From assembly GCF_040115645.1 (NCBI RefSeq), contig NC_089576.1:1054001-1118000 (forward strand): 64,000 nucleotides of DNA. Direction: 5' to 3'. The DNA is from Euwallacea fornicatus. Its lineage: Eukaryota > Arthropoda > Insecta > Coleoptera > Curculionidae. The position numbers and the translations under genes were made by a program. Position 1 is the first letter of the stretch. Each line of letters opens with the position of its first letter. Below, piece after piece: positions 61,811 through 64,000 of this stretch. Under the pieces are notes generated by a model. The model had not been told where the DNA came from. It was given only the letters and a program-made list of their open reading frames with translations, and made no database searches.

Positions 61811-62944
61811 CTATTCCTTCATTCCGTAATATTCCAAAGTAATATCTTCGTACATTCTGTCATCTCCCACGTCCGTTTCTGCAAGACTCAACCCCAATTG
61901 GTTAGGGTCGATATCTGTGATAAAGAAGTCACTTCCTAAACCGCATTCGTGCACTATGTCCTCCTTGGGTACTGGTGGGGATAGGAATTCTGAAAATTTC
62001 ACAATATGTAGATACGATTATGCTGAAAACTGATCCAACCTTCTAGACCAGTAACTCCTTCGGGAATGTTCATATATTCCACATGAATATCATCGTTCAC
62101 GTGGACAGTTGGGTGAGGGTCTGCTTGCACTGCTTGTTCGGCCTAGGTAAAGCTTCGGTAAAGAGACGTTATGTGATTAAAGAGTTATTATTTACTTGGT
62201 CTTGGGATTGAATTTCCTCTAAGATACTTTCAGTTGCAGCTTGCAGCTCTTTATCTAAGTTGTCGGTTTCGCTATTGGATGTATCTGCTGCTTTCGACAA
62301 ACGAAGAAACTCGTTTATACGCTGTCTCTAATAACATAACAACAACATATTATTCTCGTTCATCAAATTACCAGGAAATGTATTTACCATTTGCCAAGAT
62401 TTAGTTACATCCCTTTGAGCTATAGTCCAGAAGTGTCCAGCCCCTTGGACCGCTCTTTCGCCCTTACGAAAATGCGGGTTTATAGACAAGTTGTGCCTCA
62501 CCGAGTTTTTCCATCTATCGTCGTTTGCCTTGTAGAAGGGAAAATGATATCTGAAATTTAAATTGCACGTGCGTTATGCGCATTGAAATGGAACAAATTG
62601 TACGAGAGTTGAAAGGGCATTTATCAACCATGGGTGAATGGATACAACTCACAACTGACTCCCTTCACCGGTTCCTTCCACTTTAAAATTTCTGAGAGAA
62701 TAAAATGAGCGTTTTGCCTGGTTTTGATCTTTGACTCCCCCAATCAAATTTATTCACCTATAATAAAAATTTCAGCCCTTTTAAGGGCACCAGAAGGAAC
62801 GCAGCCATGTTCGTACCTGGCACGGTTTATTGACGATCTCGGGAAAACTATTAACACGACTTTTGCCCTATTGTAGTTCAGGGAAATTTATGTATCACCT
62901 AAATGGCCGGCACAAACGGTAAGAGCAAGAAATTCACGAGATTA

Positions 62945-62977
<33 letters not shown>

Positions 62978-63470
62978 GGGTGTTTTTGGGCAATAGAAGT
63001 TTAGACGTTATTTCATGTATTCTTCGACGTGGGGAGGCCGTGGGACCTCGTCATCGATATGGTTGTAATTTCTCCCCTAAAAAGGGGTTTTTAAACGATT
63101 TCTCCCCTCGCTCGGTGATCGGTCACCATGAAATCGAACAGAATTGAGCACCCTGATAAAACAATTACGATAATTGCCGGTCTATTATCACGTCGTGTGC
63201 GGAGTTCCGGATCGCTGATCGCAGGTGCGATGTTTACTTCACTAAATTGAAGGCAACTTTACACACAAATCCCCTTTTCCGTAAAAAAATCATCGACATT
63301 CACCATTAAAATCCAGTTTTACGTAAAAAATTATGTTTTTACAATACTTACGAAATCCAATTGTATATTCCGGACACTGTAAGTTCTCCTGTTTCGCTCA
63401 AAGCATGTTCTATCATTTCCGTGTATGTGAATGGCGGTTTTCGGTGCAAATTGTTTGCATACTGTTGCAT
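61811..63470 (-). CDS. Small forkhead-domain transcription factor
   Basis: Nuclear DNA-binding protein. The model has 231 residues in five exons: 63470-63352, 62550-62388, 62327-62196, 62142-62040 and 61989-61811. The forkhead domain starts at once: HRKPPFTYTEMIEHAL and LTVSGIYNWIS in exon 1. Helix 3, WKNSVRHNLSINPHFRKG, and the wing QGAGHFWTI follow in exon 2. The rest is Gln/Glu-rich and acidic, ending EDITLEYYGMKE, a possible activation region. The first ATG used (63470) lies just inside the domain. A splice acceptor at about 63485 and in-frame codons upstream suggest another 5' exon may exist, so the N-terminus is uncertain. The subfamily could not be assigned by eye. Confidence 0.85.
62551..63351 (-). 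other. Forkhead gene intron 1 with (AAT)n
   Basis: 801-bp intron splitting the forkhead domain. It contains an AAT microsatellite at 62945-62976 and no other recognised feature. Confidence 0.55.
62945..62976. repeat. (AAT)n microsatellite
   Basis: About ten and a half uninterrupted AAT units in the first intron of the forkhead gene. Confidence 0.95.
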
Positions 63471-64000
63471 CGTCTTGCAGTTTTCCTAGAAACAGAACAA
63501 TCGTCATATATGCAAACGTTGGCTATACAGATCCCCATAAAACCAAGAATTCTCATTGCTGTTCCGGAGGTGTCAACCACTGGTCCTGTGTAGTGTTGCT
63601 ATATTGGAATCTACGCAACAGCTTTGCAATGTTACATGACAACAAAAATGATTTTTTTTAACGCTTTTCTAGACCTAAATCGTCAATTCTTCACCCAAAA
63701 TGTGGCAGTTTTATACCATTGTTTAACATATTGTTATGAATTCCGAGGTACCACCAAATCCGGGATACTGGCTTTCAACATAAATACTATTTACTGACTC
63801 GACAAAAAACACAACTGTACCTCATTAACTAATAGCCCATTAATAAATTAGCGATTTCACTGCTAAATATCTTAACATCGCTTATTACAACTACTTTACT
63901 TTTATAGCTGTACTGGTCTCAGACAAGCTCACTCTTAACAATCCTCTCCTTACACGGAATATCTCACGAATGTGGGCCTCTATCAGTGTCTTGAAAACTA
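63471..64000 (-). other. 5' region of forkhead gene
   Basis: Probably leader and promoter of the forkhead gene. No coding exon could be fixed. A TTCTAG acceptor precedes the first modelled exon. Confidence 0.4.
63709..63715 (-). promoter_or_regulatory. Possible TATA box of forkhead gene
   Basis: TATAAAA on the minus strand, about 240 bp upstream of the modelled ATG. No strong initiator was identified, so this is tentative. Confidence 0.35.

Overview
This window looks like insect nuclear DNA, most likely from a beetle. It is AT-rich with long gene-poor stretches. Its genes have many short (about 50-60 bp) GT-AG introns. It carries an insect-type odorant receptor, a cluster of Ala/Pro-rich cuticular protein genes and a secreted family-1 glycosidase, plus decayed Tc1/mariner elements. 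The species cannot be named from the sequence alone. I built the gene models by hand from reading frames, splice sites and intron phases. In every complete model the exon lengths sum to an uninterrupted frame.

Left part (1-13 kb): a broken mariner-like transposase lies beside a Tc1-like element with long inverted ends. The Tc1 element sits against the 3' end of an odorant receptor gene whose last exon cannot be found. A roughly 1.1 kb imperfect palindrome follows. Then come three cuticular protein genes and one decayed copy. The intact three share a 4-codon first exon that splits the signal peptide. The third carries a retinin-like (CPLCA-type) segment.

Middle (14-42 kb): a secreted PI-PLC X-domain protein is followed by a 14-exon, 1342-residue SLC6-type transporter resembling Drosophila bedraggled. 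It has a 485-residue acidic/Ser-rich N-terminal extension and a C-terminal tail with PPxY motifs. Its introns contain a young mariner-like deletion derivative and a small hAT-like element. The 30-42 kb stretch is gene-poor. It holds a 144-bp tandem array with one E-box per unit, an 829-bp inverted-repeat element, a weak tRNA-like segment and one orphan terminal coding exon.

Right part (43-64 kb): conserved genes are densely packed. They are RABL6 (minus), RNase H2 subunit A (plus), argininosuccinate synthase (minus), Rop/Unc-18 (minus), a family-1 beta-glucosidase (minus) and a small forkhead protein (minus). RABL6 and RNase H2A are divergent, and RNase H2A and argininosuccinate synthase are convergent. 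Rop starts only about 300 bp downstream of the glucosidase stop codon. The most interesting observations are a pair of equal-length, apparently mutually exclusive exons in Rop, nuclear-receptor half-sites at the glucosidase TATA region, the large palindrome, and the E-box tandem array.
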